From NCBI RefSeq assembly GCF_000213575.1, contig NZ_GL892004.1:1-64000 (forward strand): a stretch of 64,000 nt of DNA. Reading direction: 5' to 3'. The stretch's first letter is position 1. The number at the start of each line of letters is the position of its first letter. Positions 44,951 through 54,660 of the stretch are shown here, in pieces. Origin of the DNA: Dysgonomonas mossii DSM 22836 (GTDB lineage: Bacteria > Bacteroidota > Bacteroidia > Bacteroidales > Dysgonomonadaceae). The notes beneath the pieces are model-generated. The model did no database searches, was not told the DNA's origin, and worked only from the letters and a program-made list of their open reading frames with translations. The translations under genes and the position numbers were made by a program.

Positions 44951-45670
44951 TTATTCAATAACCTTATACAACTTGCGGGCTTCTATAAGACTTACAGCAT
45001 TGAAGTGCCACCATTCGCCACGTATAGTCAAAAAACCGGCATGCCTCATCACTTTGCGCAATAGTTCACGATTTGCGACTTGCTGTTTTGTAAGAACCCT
45101 TCGTTGCACCAATTCAGCTTCCTTATTAATACCGGCAGCACCACCAAAAAAATCGAAGGGAGTGCCCATATCCAAAGGTACACCTTTTTTGTTACAAATA
45201 GTAAGATCTACTGCCATTCCATAATTATGAAGACCTGTACGTGAAGGGTTTGCGACATAAGCCGCATATTTGGTATTCTGCACCACCCGATACATCTTAT
45301 GCTGCACACTCAATGGACGTACGGCATCATAAACCAATAAACTATAATCAGGGTGGAGAGTTTTCAAATATTTCTGTGCAGCCACCAGCTTTTTTGCAGC
45401 CAAAGGATGCAGATATATATTTGCCAACGAATCGTAAAGGATTGTTTTTGTAAAGTTATCTGTTGTTGCATACTTTAGATCTACACGAATACTACTATCT
45501 AAAGCATTGACATTTACCAGCTCCTGCGTTTGCAGATATTCTTCGAGACTAATAGATGCTGTCTTTTGCTGCTGAGCAAATAAAGCACAAGGCAACAACA
45601 AAAGACAGCAATATAGAAATATATATTTTTTAATCTTCCTCATCCTCTTCATCGAAGTCATACTCAACAT
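44951..45670 (-). CDS. VanX-like D-Ala-D-Ala dipeptidase (M15)
   Basis: An exported zinc peptidase of family M15D that splits D-Ala-D-Ala. The signal peptide begins at one of three ATGs (45670, 45652 or 45643); the shortest gives MRKIKKYIFLYCCLLLLPCALFAQQ. Zinc-site motifs are SRTGLHNYGMAVDLT (His and Asp ligands) and GEWWHFN (catalytic Glu, His ligand). Since Bacteroidales are not known for VanX-type resistance, recycling of peptidoglycan dipeptide is the likely role. Its start overlaps the unknown 281-residue gene by 14-41 nt. Confidence 0.88.
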   Translation of the reverse strand: MLSMTSMKRMRKIKKYIFLYCCLLLLPCALFAQQQKTASISLEEYLQTQELVNVNALDSSIRVDLKYATTDNFTKTILYDSLANIYLHPLAAKKLVAAQKYLKTLHPDYSLLVYDAVRPLSVQHKMYRVVQNTKYAAYVANPSRTGLHNYGMAVDLTICNKKGVPLDMGTPFDFFGGAAGINKEAELVQRRVLTKQQVANRELLRKVMRHAGFLTIRGEWWHFNAVSLIEARKLYKVIE

Positions 45671-46475
45671 ATTCCCTGCTCAATATTTCGTCGATAATTT
45701 CACATGTTTGTACAAACAGCTCTGTATTCTTTAATCTGTCGATAGACTGATATGCTTCTTTAAGAGATTGCAGCATGATCACATCATCTTCGCTGGCTCC
45801 CATCTCAGGACTTTCTACAAACCAATGCAGTTCATTTTTCAAGTTCTCACGGGCAGCATTATAAAAAACAAGAGCGGCATCAGTCTCCCCCACCCGTTCC
45901 TTTATTTTAGCAGCTTCTATCATATCATGCCCTACTATATTTTTATAGTTGCTCATGATAGACAGCGTAAGCTTGGTTCTCATAACCGTGGCGAAGTGTA
46001 GTCCTTCAACATCTTCTTTTTCACGAAAATAATAAGCCAATGTATTCAATGACATACGAATCGACGAAGCTTCTTTGATTACAATTTCGGAAACAGGCCT
46101 CATCGGGTATCCTTGGGTCTCCTTTTGCAACTGCTCAATCATATCGAGTGTAAAATCGAAAATCTTGTTCAAGATCAACTCTTTTATTTCATCATAATTT
46201 CCATTGATATCTGATGCAAAAATGAAACGAACCAAATCTCTGAATAAACTACTATTGGGCTCTTTGACAGTTACAAAATCGTATGCATCCAGAGTATCGC
46301 TTTTACCCTCTGTAAAAAGTTCGGCAAGTATTTTATTGATATGCTCATCTTCTTCCGATAATACCGGGTGCAATTCTTCGGTTTTGTTTTCTATTATCAA
46401 ATCCCATATTAGCTGGTTTTCGGTACTAAAAAATGGTTTCAATTCGTCATTCAGCGTCAGTCTTTTGTTTGTCAT
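45630..46475 (-). CDS. Unknown acidic helical protein in a cell-wall operon
   Basis: A 281-residue protein I do not recognise. It has no signal peptide and no membrane helix. It is predicted to be mostly helical, with a very acidic C-terminal tail (EYVEYDFDEEDEED, the last 14 residues) and several Leu/Glu-rich stretches that might form repeats. It overlaps both neighbours: its ATG lies 29 nt inside the GH3/beta-lactamase gene, and its end overlaps the start of the dipeptidase. Such tight coupling suggests a shared task, perhaps as a cytoplasmic regulator or chaperone of peptidoglycan recycling; that is inference. Confidence 0.78.
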   Translation of the reverse strand: MTNKRLTLNDELKPFFSTENQLIWDLIIENKTEELHPVLSEEDEHINKILAELFTEGKSDTLDAYDFVTVKEPNSSLFRDLVRFIFASDINGNYDEIKELILNKIFDFTLDMIEQLQKETQGYPMRPVSEIVIKEASSIRMSLNTLAYYFREKEDVEGLHFATVMRTKLTLSIMSNYKNIVGHDMIEAAKIKERVGETDAALVFYNAARENLKNELHWFVESPEMGASEDDVIMLQSLKEAYQSIDRLKNTELFVQTCEIIDEILSREYVEYDFDEEDEED

Positions 46476-49400
46476 TGGTATTAGTATTAGTTATATTTAT
46501 TTCTTGTAATACAGTTCCTTTTTTCATCGCCGAATATATCTCTTCCTGAATACGTGTACGTATATTTAAAGTAGATATCGCATTATGAGTTCGCTTATCG
46601 TTCACTCTGTTCGACAAAAATATATAAATTAAATTATTATCAGGATCGACCCAGAAGCAAGTTCCTGTAAAACCTGTATGCCCGTATGTACTTGCAGGTG
46701 CGCTTAACGCTGTCGGACTCGATTTGCTCGTTGTTGTTTCCGGCTTATCAAATCCCAGTCCACGGCGTGAAATTCCGCTCTTTGCCTGAAGAAACAGTTG
46801 ACAAGTTTTTGGCGACAAATACTCCTCACCGCCATACGTACCCATATTCAGCCACATCTGATACAGTTTGGCAATATCATTCGCATCCGAAAATAAGCCG
46901 GCATTACCCGAGATTCCACCTATAAAGGCTGCGCCTTCGTCATGTACATAGCCTTGCAAGAGTTGTTTGCGTAGAAAATCATCTTTCTCGGTAGGGACAA
47001 TTCTTTGCTTATCGAATTTTGTCAAGGGATTGTAAGTCGTTGTTGTAGCACCTAGCTTGCTGAAAAAGTTTTCCTGTACAAATGTATTCAAATCCTCTTT
47101 CGATATTTTTTCCACAACTTCTTTCAGTAGCATGAAATTGAGACAACTATATACATATTGTTTCCTTTTAGACAATTTCGACTTCGCAATTTCAGAAATA
47201 ATAGTATCTGCATAAGTTTCGTTGATGTAAAGCCCCTCGGCCAAAGGCAAGAAGCCCACTTTAGGAGTTTGAGACACCATCGAAGGTTTAAATTTATAAT
47301 CTGTACGAGCCCATGTATTCGCATCGAACTGAGCAGAATAAAGAGAAGTCTGCGTACGATTGAACAATTTACCTTCATAGCTCTCCTCGTCTATCGCATT
47401 CATATAGTAAGGAATAAAGGCAGGAAGTCGGCTCTCGTGCAAGAGCGCATCCCGTACTGTTATATCCGATTTGTCCGTACCTTTCAGTGCAGATACATAG
47501 TTGCTGATAGGTGTATTGAGTTTCAATTTGGCATCGTCATACAATTTCATCACAGCAGGAACGGTAGCCGTAGCCTTCGTCATGGAGGCAAGGTCGTACA
47601 AATCGGTATTCGTTACCTTTTGCTTGCCATCATATTCGAACGAACCGAATGATCTATTATAAATAACTTCTCCATCTTTGGCTATCAATATCTGACATCC
47701 GGGAAAAGCCTGAGCTTTTATACCTTCGTGTACAATAGTCTCTATACCATCCAGGCGGCTTGTTGCTATGCCTACATCTTCGGGCACAGCATAGCTTAGT
47801 CTTATCTTTTTAGTATTGATCCCTTTTCCTTCTTTAAACACTCCTTTCACGGTCACAGGAGCTTTTCCTGTAATAGCATTTCCGCCAAATATAGCTTGAG
47901 CCGCATAGTTCTGAGCCAGATCGGTATCTTCATAAGCCAGCAAAACTCCATCGGCATTTTTGACTGTAGAGGCATAAGCTGCTACCCGATAAGGATTAAT
48001 GAAAAAGGTCAGTACAGTTTCTTTTCCTTGTATTACATTTTGTATAGCAGTACTAAAATTTGTTCTTGCAGTGTGCACCGATACTATAATTGTATTATAT
48101 GGCTCAAGTACTTTTTTCAACTGCAAAAGGGCATCACTATCCGAAACATTGAAGCAGGTAACATCTCCATACATTTTCAAAATATTATGAAATGTATTGT
48201 CCACCGAAGCGCCTATCGATATCGCTGCAATTTTTCTTTTATCAAGCCCCTTTAGCGGGACGATTTTATCATCATCTTTTATCAATGTCATTGCATCCCG
48301 ATGCAGGTTTCGGTTTATCCACTCGGCATTCGCATTATTCAGATTTTGGATAAGACCCGAAGTTTCTATAGTCCCGACATGATTTAATCCCAGAATATAT
48401 TTATATGCCAATACCTTCTTACACTTAACCTCTATTTGCGATTCCGTGAGTAAGGTATCTGTTATCGCTTTCTTTACCGCATTGAATTCTTTTGCTGTAT
48501 TAACCGGCCCGAGAAGAACATCATTGCCCGCCAACAAAGCCCTTACACAATAGTTATCTTCACCCGAAACTCCTTTCATCTGTAAGCCATCTGTAAAAAT
48601 CAATCCCGAAAAGCCAAGATCATTTTGCAACAGCTTCGTAGTGATGGGTTCAGATAGAGAGCTGGGTTGCCTTTTAGGGTCGAGAGCAGGAATATTCAAA
48701 TGCCCGATCATCATTCCCGACAAACCTGCATCAATATATTTTCTGAAAGGCTTTATCTCAAAATCATCAAGCCTGTCTTTGTCATGCGTAATAGTAGGCA
48801 AAGTTTTATGAGAGTCAGTGGATGTATCGCCATGTCCCGGAAAATGTTTTGCTACAGCCATCACACCGCCTGCTTCCAAACCTTTCGAATACATAACACC
48901 AAGTTGGGCTACACGGTCGGGGTCTTCACCGAACGAACGGTTCCCGATCACAGGGTTATTTGGATTGCTATTAACATCGAGTGCCGGAGCAAAATTAACC
49001 TGCACGCCTATCTGTCGGCACTGTCGAGCAACTTCGAGACCATAGTAATATAACAGGGAATCATTTTGAATTGCACCTAGCATCATATTGCGAGGAAACT
49101 GTGTTGTATTATCTAACCTCATCGATAAGCCCCACTCTCCATCGAGCGAGATCATCAAAGGAGTTTTAGCCGTTTGTTGCGCATAATTGGTGAGTTCCGC
49201 TTGATTTTGGGGAGAGCCTTTAGAAAACAATAGTCCGCCGACATACTGGTTCGTTATCAGATTTTTTATTGTGGTTTTATTCGATTCTGTATTATCTCCG
49301 CTAACAATAGGCATAAAAAGCTGTCCTATACGCTCATCCAGAGACATTTGATTATAGACTGAGTCGACCCAATGTCCCATTTTTTCTTTATCGACCGTAT

Positions 49401-49494
49401 CGTAGAGACTAGTTGTTTTACTTCCCAAAGCAGCAACATTGAGGCATATCGTTGCAAAGAATGCAGTTGCAGCTGCTATATATTTTATTTTCAT
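46447..49494 (-). CDS. GH3 (NagZ-like) glycosidase fused to a serine beta-lactamase-like domain
   Basis: A 1015-residue exported two-domain enzyme. A signal peptide (MKIKYIAAATAFFATICLNV) is followed by a GH3 catalytic domain (about 40-380) with the NagZ-type motif KHFPGHGDTSTDSH and the nucleophile in FTDGLQMKG. A linker domain follows, then a class C beta-lactamase/penicillin-binding domain (about 590-990) with SMTK (Ser-x-x-Lys), YSCLN (the YxN-type motif) and HTGFTGT as the third motif. NagZ-type GH3 enzymes remove N-acetylglucosamine from murein fragments; the second domain may act on D-Ala peptides. It heads an overlapping operon with an unknown gene and a D-Ala-D-Ala dipeptidase. Confidence 0.92.
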   Translation of the reverse strand: MKIKYIAAATAFFATICLNVAALGSKTTSLYDTVDKEKMGHWVDSVYNQMSLDERIGQLFMPIVSGDNTESNKTTIKNLITNQYVGGLLFSKGSPQNQAELTNYAQQTAKTPLMISLDGEWGLSMRLDNTTQFPRNMMLGAIQNDSLLYYYGLEVARQCRQIGVQVNFAPALDVNSNPNNPVIGNRSFGEDPDRVAQLGVMYSKGLEAGGVMAVAKHFPGHGDTSTDSHKTLPTITHDKDRLDDFEIKPFRKYIDAGLSGMMIGHLNIPALDPKRQPSSLSEPITTKLLQNDLGFSGLIFTDGLQMKGVSGEDNYCVRALLAGNDVLLGPVNTAKEFNAVKKAITDTLLTESQIEVKCKKVLAYKYILGLNHVGTIETSGLIQNLNNANAEWINRNLHRDAMTLIKDDDKIVPLKGLDKRKIAAISIGASVDNTFHNILKMYGDVTCFNVSDSDALLQLKKVLEPYNTIIVSVHTARTNFSTAIQNVIQGKETVLTFFINPYRVAAYASTVKNADGVLLAYEDTDLAQNYAAQAIFGGNAITGKAPVTVKGVFKEGKGINTKKIRLSYAVPEDVGIATSRLDGIETIVHEGIKAQAFPGCQILIAKDGEVIYNRSFGSFEYDGKQKVTNTDLYDLASMTKATATVPAVMKLYDDAKLKLNTPISNYVSALKGTDKSDITVRDALLHESRLPAFIPYYMNAIDEESYEGKLFNRTQTSLYSAQFDANTWARTDYKFKPSMVSQTPKVGFLPLAEGLYINETYADTIISEIAKSKLSKRKQYVYSCLNFMLLKEVVEKISKEDLNTFVQENFFSKLGATTTTYNPLTKFDKQRIVPTEKDDFLRKQLLQGYVHDEGAAFIGGISGNAGLFSDANDIAKLYQMWLNMGTYGGEEYLSPKTCQLFLQAKSGISRRGLGFDKPETTTSKSSPTALSAPASTYGHTGFTGTCFWVDPDNNLIYIFLSNRVNDKRTHNAISTLNIRTRIQEEIYSAMKKGTVLQEINITNTNTNDKQKTDAE

Positions 49495-49538
49495 TTTATA
49501 CTTGATAATAAATTAAAAGGCTTTTTCTCCTGTATATA

Positions 49539-49546
49539 CAAAAGTA
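49539..49546 (-). promoter_or_regulatory. -7 element upstream of the GH3/beta-lactamase gene
   Basis: Minus-strand TACTTTTG, an exact TANNTTTG, lies 44 nt before the ATG at 49494. The nearest -33 TTTG is only 16 nt further up, so the promoter is not perfect. Confidence 0.4.
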
Positions 49547-49716
49547 TAACGAATAAGCTTTACAAAACCAATAAGAACCTTTAATTAAACATAGATTAAC
49601 AAAGATATAATACCTTGTCTTATGATTATTTAACCTTAAAATATATCCAATAAATAACGAAATAAAAACTTCTTCGTTATATATTTATCATCAATAAACT
49701 ATCAAATTTGACATAT

Positions 49717-50625
49717 ATGAATGTGTTTAGAAAAGTAAGTCTTTTTATCATTATACTACTTACACAAACAGGCATTATACATGTGTATGCCCAAGAATAT
49801 AAGCCGTTAATTACATCGAAACCTAAATTATTGCAAAGTAGTACCTTGCCGAACAAGACATTATTTCCCAAAATAGATTTATCCGCATCACCTCAAGTTC
49901 CCTTAAATATCGACTCCGACAAATGGGAAAACAAAATTCCTGAATTGAATATTAAACAAATAAGCTTTAACTCAACCTATCCCAGATTAATTGCCCCTAC
50001 TCTATTTATTGCTTATGGTATCATGGCTCACGAGAATCATATGCTCAAAGATTTGGACAAAAGCACAAATAATGAAGTTGGCGAACATTTTAAGAATAAG
50101 ATGATATATGATGATTATCTACAGTTTGCCCCTGCCGTTTCTGTATATACATTAAATCTTGCCGGAATTAAAGGGAATCACGATCTGAAAGATGTAACTA
50201 TCATAATGGCTACGTCTCACCTTCTGATGGCGGGAACTGTCAACATTCTAAAGAACAGTACCGGAGTGCTTAGACCGGACGGGTCGACACGCAATTCGTT
50301 CCCGTCGGGCCATACGGCTACAAGTTTTGTAGGTGCACACATCCTGTTTCGTGAGTATATAGGCAAATCTCCCTATATAGCTTTTAGTGGATATATAGCA
50401 TCTTCGACAACAGGCGTATTGCGGGTACTCAATAAAAGGCATTGGGTAAGTGATGTATTAATGGGAGCCGGCATAGGCATATTTAGTGTCGAAGCCAGCT
50501 ATCTTTTATTACCCACAATCAATAAAATTTTATACCCGAATCACTTAAATTCGAAACACACACTGGCAATAGCTCCAAATATAGGAGATAACTGCTACGG
50601 AATAGGAATGGAATACACCTTCTGA
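49717..50625 (+). CDS. Exported PAP2-superfamily phosphatase
   Basis: A 302-residue protein of the type 2 phosphatidic acid phosphatase family, which removes phosphate from lipid or polyprenyl substrates. It begins with a signal peptide or anchor ([20 protein letters not shown]). The three PAP2 motifs are present at about 180-260: [23 protein letters not shown], and [19 protein letters not shown]. The ATG at 49717 is taken; a TTG 9 nt upstream is less likely. The start region is not adjacent to any lipid gene, so the substrate is open; a polyprenyl pyrophosphate or lipid A phosphate is possible. Confidence 0.87.
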   Translation: MNVFRKVSLFIIILLTQTGIIHVYAQEYKPLITSKPKLLQSSTLPNKTLFPKIDLSASPQVPLNIDSDKWENKIPELNIKQISFNSTYPRLIAPTLFIAYGIMAHENHMLKDLDKSTNNEVGEHFKNKMIYDDYLQFAPAVSVYTLNLAGIKGNHDLKDVTIIMATSHLLMAGTVNILKNSTGVLRPDGSTRNSFPSGHTATSFVGAHILFREYIGKSPYIAFSGYIASSTTGVLRVLNKRHWVSDVLMGAGIGIFSVEASYLLLPTINKILYPNHLNSKHTLAIAPNIGDNCYGIGMEYTF

Positions 50626-50662
50626 TACCCATCCTAATAGTTTCAAAAATAGAGGTTAAGGT

Positions 50663-50693
50663 ATTGCAATTTTCGGAAATATCGTTATCTTTG
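50663..50693 (+). promoter_or_regulatory. rplS promoter
   Basis: ATTG (50663-50666), 19 nt, then TATCTTTG (50686-50693) match the Bacteroidetes consensus, the second part exactly. Transcription would start near 50700 and give a leader of about 70 nt. Confidence 0.65.
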
Positions 50694-50699
50694 CATCCG

Positions 50700-50768
50700 C
50701 TTTGCGTAATCTCTGACGGGAGGTGCTCGTGTATATTGCGTATATTAACAACAAAACCATATATAATC
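50700..50768 (+). promoter_or_regulatory. Possible structured leader of rplS
   Basis: The leader contains GCGTAAT and, about 30 nt on, ATTGCGT, which can pair as 7 bp with two G-U wobbles around a loop with GACGGGAGGTGCTCGT. Ribosomal protein leaders often bind the product for autoregulation. I do not recognise a named leader family. Confidence 0.35.
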
Positions 50769-51131
50769 ATGGACTTAATTAAAGTTGCAGAAGAAGCATT
50801 TGCTACAGGAAAAGAGTTTCCTAAATTCAAAAGTGGTGACACAGTGACAATTGCTTACCGTATCAAAGAAGGTAACAAGGAACGTGTTCAGCAGTACCGC
50901 GGTGTGGTTATTAAAATTGCAGGACACGGAACAAAAAAACGTTTCACTGTTCGTAAAATGTCTGACAACATCGGTGTAGAAAGAATTTTCCCTATCGAAT
51001 CACCATTTATTGACAGTATCACTGTAAACAAAGTGGGTAAAGTTCGTCGTGCTAAATTGTATTACCTTCGTAATCTTACAGGTAAGAAAGCTAGAATCAA
51101 AGAAAAAAGAGTTGTATCTAACAAAGCTTAA
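50769..51131 (+). CDS. rplS: 50S ribosomal protein L19
   Basis: A 120-residue protein of the 30S-50S interface. Recognisable parts are [58 protein letters not shown] and [20 protein letters not shown], all conserved in bL19. The ATG at 50769 gives the usual N-terminus ([11 protein letters not shown]); a frame extension to 50664 reads through the promoter and leader. A terminator follows 36 nt after the stop. Confidence 0.98.
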   Translation: MDLIKVAEEAFATGKEFPKFKSGDTVTIAYRIKEGNKERVQQYRGVVIKIAGHGTKKRFTVRKMSDNIGVERIFPIESPFIDSITVNKVGKVRRAKLYYLRNLTGKKARIKEKRVVSNKA

Positions 51132-51167
51132 TTCTTTATCCTACAACAAAGTACGAAAAAGATACAG

Positions 51168-51198
51168 AAGAGTCTGCCTACAATGCAGGCTCTTTTTT
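51168..51198 (+). terminator. Intrinsic terminator after rplS
   Basis: AAGAGTCTGC (51168-51177) pairs with GCAGGCTCTT (51185-51194) with one wobble and a 7-nt loop; TTTTTTAATA overlaps and follows. Confidence 0.85.
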
Positions 51199-51279
51199 AA
51201 TATCTATGTACTGCTACCTCTTGCAGATTATTCTTACCTTTAGCCCATTATACCAAATCCTGTGCAAAAAACTTTAATT

Positions 51280-53320
51280 ATGAGATTCTATAAACCATCG
51301 CTCATCCTGATTATTCTTTTCTGCTCGATACTCATAAATACAAATGATCTCTTTGCTCAACAGAGGAAGACAAAGAACGAATATGTTTACCTCTTTATGG
51401 GTACAGCCGGAGATAACGGACAGGTAGACCCTGCCGCATGTGTTCCATATGGCATGGCAAGGGTTTGTCCCGATTCCGACCCTAGAACTCATGTCGGATA
51501 CGATTATGATGTAAGCAAGATTTCGGGGTTCTCAGTCAATCGCATATCAGGTATCGGATGCAGTGGCGCAGGGGGTAATTTAAGTATAAAACCTGTAACG
51601 AAAGACGTTAGCATCAGTATGAATAAAGAGTTGGAATCTGCTGCTCCGGGTTACTATACCACCACTCTTACCAATGGAATAAAAGCGGAATTGACAGCAA
51701 CTCACAATGTAGCCATAGAACGTTATCACTACCCAAAGGGAGAGGCGCAAAAGATGTCAATAAATTTTGCCTCATCTTTCACCAGAGTATTAGGCTGTGA
51801 TTACAAAATTGTTTCAGACAAGGAAATACAAGGATATATACATGCAGGCAACACATGCGATCATGGTGCTTACAAACTATACTTCAACATAAGTATAAAC
51901 AAGCCCTTTACAGTAAATGTAAAGCATGGGCAAGATCTAGAGCTGGCTTTTGAGAGCAGGGATAATCAACCGATAGAAGTGAGAGTTGCACTTTCTCCGA
52001 TTAGCACAGAAACAGCAAGCTTAGAAAACGAAGGTGTAAAAAACCTTTCTTTCGAACAAATAAAATCACAAGCCGCTAATGCATGGGAAAATATCTTGTC
52101 GCGAATAGAAATAAAAGGAGCTGGCGAAGACGAAAAGAAACTATTCTACACCTCTCTGTACAGAGTATTTCTTAGTCCGGCGAATACAACGTCGATCGAC
52201 GGAAAGTATTTGGCTACAAATGGAGAAGTACAGCAAAAAAAGGACTATACATACTACAGTTGCTGGTCTATGTGGGATACATATCGCACCAAGTTTCCGT
52301 TGATCACCCTACTCGATTCCAAATCGATGAGAGATATTGCAAACTCTTTGTGTAATCTGTATATATATGGCAAAAAAGATTGGGCTACAGACTTCGAATC
52401 CGCCCCTACAGTACGTACCGAGCATTCGCAAGTAGTGTTACTGGATGCGTACAAGAAAGGGATCACCAATATCAATTTAGCTAAAGCTTACAATGGAATA
52501 AAAAAAGAAATGGACAACCTTCCTACCAATCGTCCCGATCAGACACTGGAGAGCTGTATAGACTGGTGGGCTATGGCTCAGATAGCGGAGATATTAAACA
52601 AAACGGATGACGCTAATTACTATAGCGACAAAGCAAAAAGCACATTTATAAAAACATGGAATACAGATTTTAATAACATTGACGATTCTTTTACAAAGAT
52701 GCGAGGCAGCGGGCTTTATCAAGGTACACGCTGGGCAATATCGCTGGGCTTTGCCTCAATACCTGAACGAAATGGCTGACAGTGCAGGAGGACAAGACAT
52801 CTTAGCGAAGCAGCTCAACTATTTCTTTGAAAACAATCTGTTTAATCAAGGAAACGAACCGGGAATACATGCTCCGTATATTTTCAATCGCTTGCAACAA
52901 TATGAGAAAGCTCAGGCGAATGTAAGACGCATCATAAAGGATGATTTGAACCACCTGTATGGAGGGAATGCCGAATATCCGACTCCTTATTATGGCAAAC
53001 CCTTTAAGGCAGAACCAAAAGGATACATGCCCGAAATGGACGAAGACGATGGCACAATGAGTGCATGGTATGTATTCTCTACAATAGGACTATATCCTCT
53101 GGTAGTAGGCGAACCGTGGTACGAAATCGTTTCCCCGCTTTATGATAATATTACCATACAGTTGGATAACGGAAAAAAATTAAACATTACAACTAAGAAC
53201 CGTAAATCACCCGAGGCTATAATCAAACAGGTGAAGTATAACGGAAAAATTATCTCCGATTTCAGAATAAACCACAATGATATTCTCAATGGTGGAACTT
53301 TGGAGTTAGAGTACAAATAG
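51280..53320 (+). pseudogene. GH92 alpha-mannosidase, frameshifted
   Basis: An exported GH92 enzyme (calcium-dependent exo-alpha-mannosidase family) split by a frameshift. The ATG at 51280 starts a signal peptide (MRFYKPSLILIILFCSILIN); typical motifs follow (YLFMGTAGDNGQVDPAACVP, SGIGCSGAGGN, SCWSMWDTYRTKFPL). At 52732 the first frame reads GTRW-AISLGF and stops at 52779; one base less in the GGG at 52733-52735 would give GTRW-QYRWALPQYLNEMADS, the expected GH92 sequence, continuing to 53320 (including GNEPGIHAPYIFN and DEDDGTMSAWYVFSTIGLYP). All domains are intact apart from this. A sequencing error or a genuine recent mutation are both possible. Confidence 0.88.
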
Positions 53321-53351
53321 GATTTAAAATCTTTAGAGATTAAAAGATTAT

Positions 53352-54572
53352 ATGAAAGACTTTATTATATCAGAATCAAAAAACGAACAAGCAGTTCTAG
53401 TAGGGCTTATCACTCAATACCAAACAGAAGAACAGGTAAAAGAGTACCTCGATGAGCTTGCATTCCTTGCCGAAACGGCGAGCATCGTTCCTGTAAAAAA
53501 ATTCACACAAAAGCTCGAAAAAGCAAATCCCGTTACCTTCGTAGGTACAGGAAAATTACAGGAAATAAAGCAATATATGGAAGATAATGAGATAGGTCTA
53601 GTCATTTTCGATGACGAACTTTCTCCAAAGCAAATAAGAAATATAGAGAAGGAGCTGCAAGTGAAAATTCTTGACCGTACAAGCCTCATTCTCGATATAT
53701 TTGCCATGCGTGCCCAAACAGCCTATGCAAAAACACAGGTAGAACTGGCACAATATCAATACCTACTCCCACGTTTGACTCGTTTGTGGACACACTTAGA
53801 CCGTCAACGAGGGGGAGGCGTAATGATGCGTGGTGTGGGTGAGACTCAGCTGGAGACCGACCGCCGTATCATTCTTACCAAGATAGCATTCCTAAAAGAA
53901 GAACTGAAAGGGATTGACAAACAAATGGCTTCTCAGAGAAAGAACAGAGGCAAAATGGTACGTGCGGCCTTAGTAGGATATACCAATGTAGGTAAATCAA
54001 CCCTTATGACGCTACTAAGCAAATCGGAAGTTTTTGCGGAGAACAAGCTTTTTGCGACACTGGATACGACAGTAAGAAAGGTTATCATTGACAACCTCCC
54101 ATTTCTGTTATCCGACACTGTAGGATTTATCCGCAAGTTGCCTACTCATTTGGTCGAGTCATTTAAGTCTACATTGGACGAAGTAAGAGAGGCTGATCTG
54201 TTATTACATGTAGTGGATATCTCTCATCCTAACTTCGAAGAGCAAATAGAGGTAGTGAATAAAACATTACTTGAAATAGACAAAGAGGAAAAGCCAACTA
54301 TATTGATTTTTAACAAAGTGGACTCTTTTTCTTATAAGCCTAAAGATGAAGACGACCTGACTCCTAAAACCAAGGAGAACATTTCTTTGGAGGAACTCAA
54401 AAACTCGTGGATGAATAAAATGCACAACGATTGTATTTTTATTTCGGCTACAGAGAAATTGAATTTTGATGAACTGAAACAGAAATTGTACGACAGAATA
54501 AAAGAGATTCATATAGAACGCTACCCTTACAACGATTTCCTCTTTCAGAAGTACGACGAAGAAATGGAATAA
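53352..54572 (+). CDS. hflX: Ribosome-associated GTPase HflX
   Basis: A 406-residue GTPase that binds and splits stalled ribosomes under stress. The N-terminal HflX domain (about 1-190) contains FVGTGKLQEIKQYM and VIFDDELSPKQIRNIEKEL, and the conserved RGVGETQLETDRRII precedes the G domain. The G domain (about 198-360) has GYTNVGKSTLM, the switch DTTVRK and LSDTVGFIRKLPTHLVESF, then IFNKVDSF. Length and order are normal. Confidence 0.96.
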   Translation: MKDFIISESKNEQAVLVGLITQYQTEEQVKEYLDELAFLAETASIVPVKKFTQKLEKANPVTFVGTGKLQEIKQYMEDNEIGLVIFDDELSPKQIRNIEKELQVKILDRTSLILDIFAMRAQTAYAKTQVELAQYQYLLPRLTRLWTHLDRQRGGGVMMRGVGETQLETDRRIILTKIAFLKEELKGIDKQMASQRKNRGKMVRAALVGYTNVGKSTLMTLLSKSEVFAENKLFATLDTTVRKVIIDNLPFLLSDTVGFIRKLPTHLVESFKSTLDEVREADLLLHVVDISHPNFEEQIEVVNKTLLEIDKEEKPTILIFNKVDSFSYKPKDEDDLTPKTKENISLEELKNSWMNKMHNDCIFISATEKLNFDELKQKLYDRIKEIHIERYPYNDFLFQKYDEEME

Positions 54573-54630
54573 GGATATTTCGATAAATTTATCTTATTAT
54601 ATAGATACAGGTAAACCAGACATGAAAATC

Positions 54631-54638
54631 TACCTTTG
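54631..54638 (+). promoter_or_regulatory. -7 element for the 54661 gene
   Basis: TACCTTTG is an exact TANNTTTG located 22 nt before the ATG at 54661. No good -33 TTTG is visible. Confidence 0.45.
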
Positions 54639-54660
54639 TATATCAAAATGAAACCTTTAT

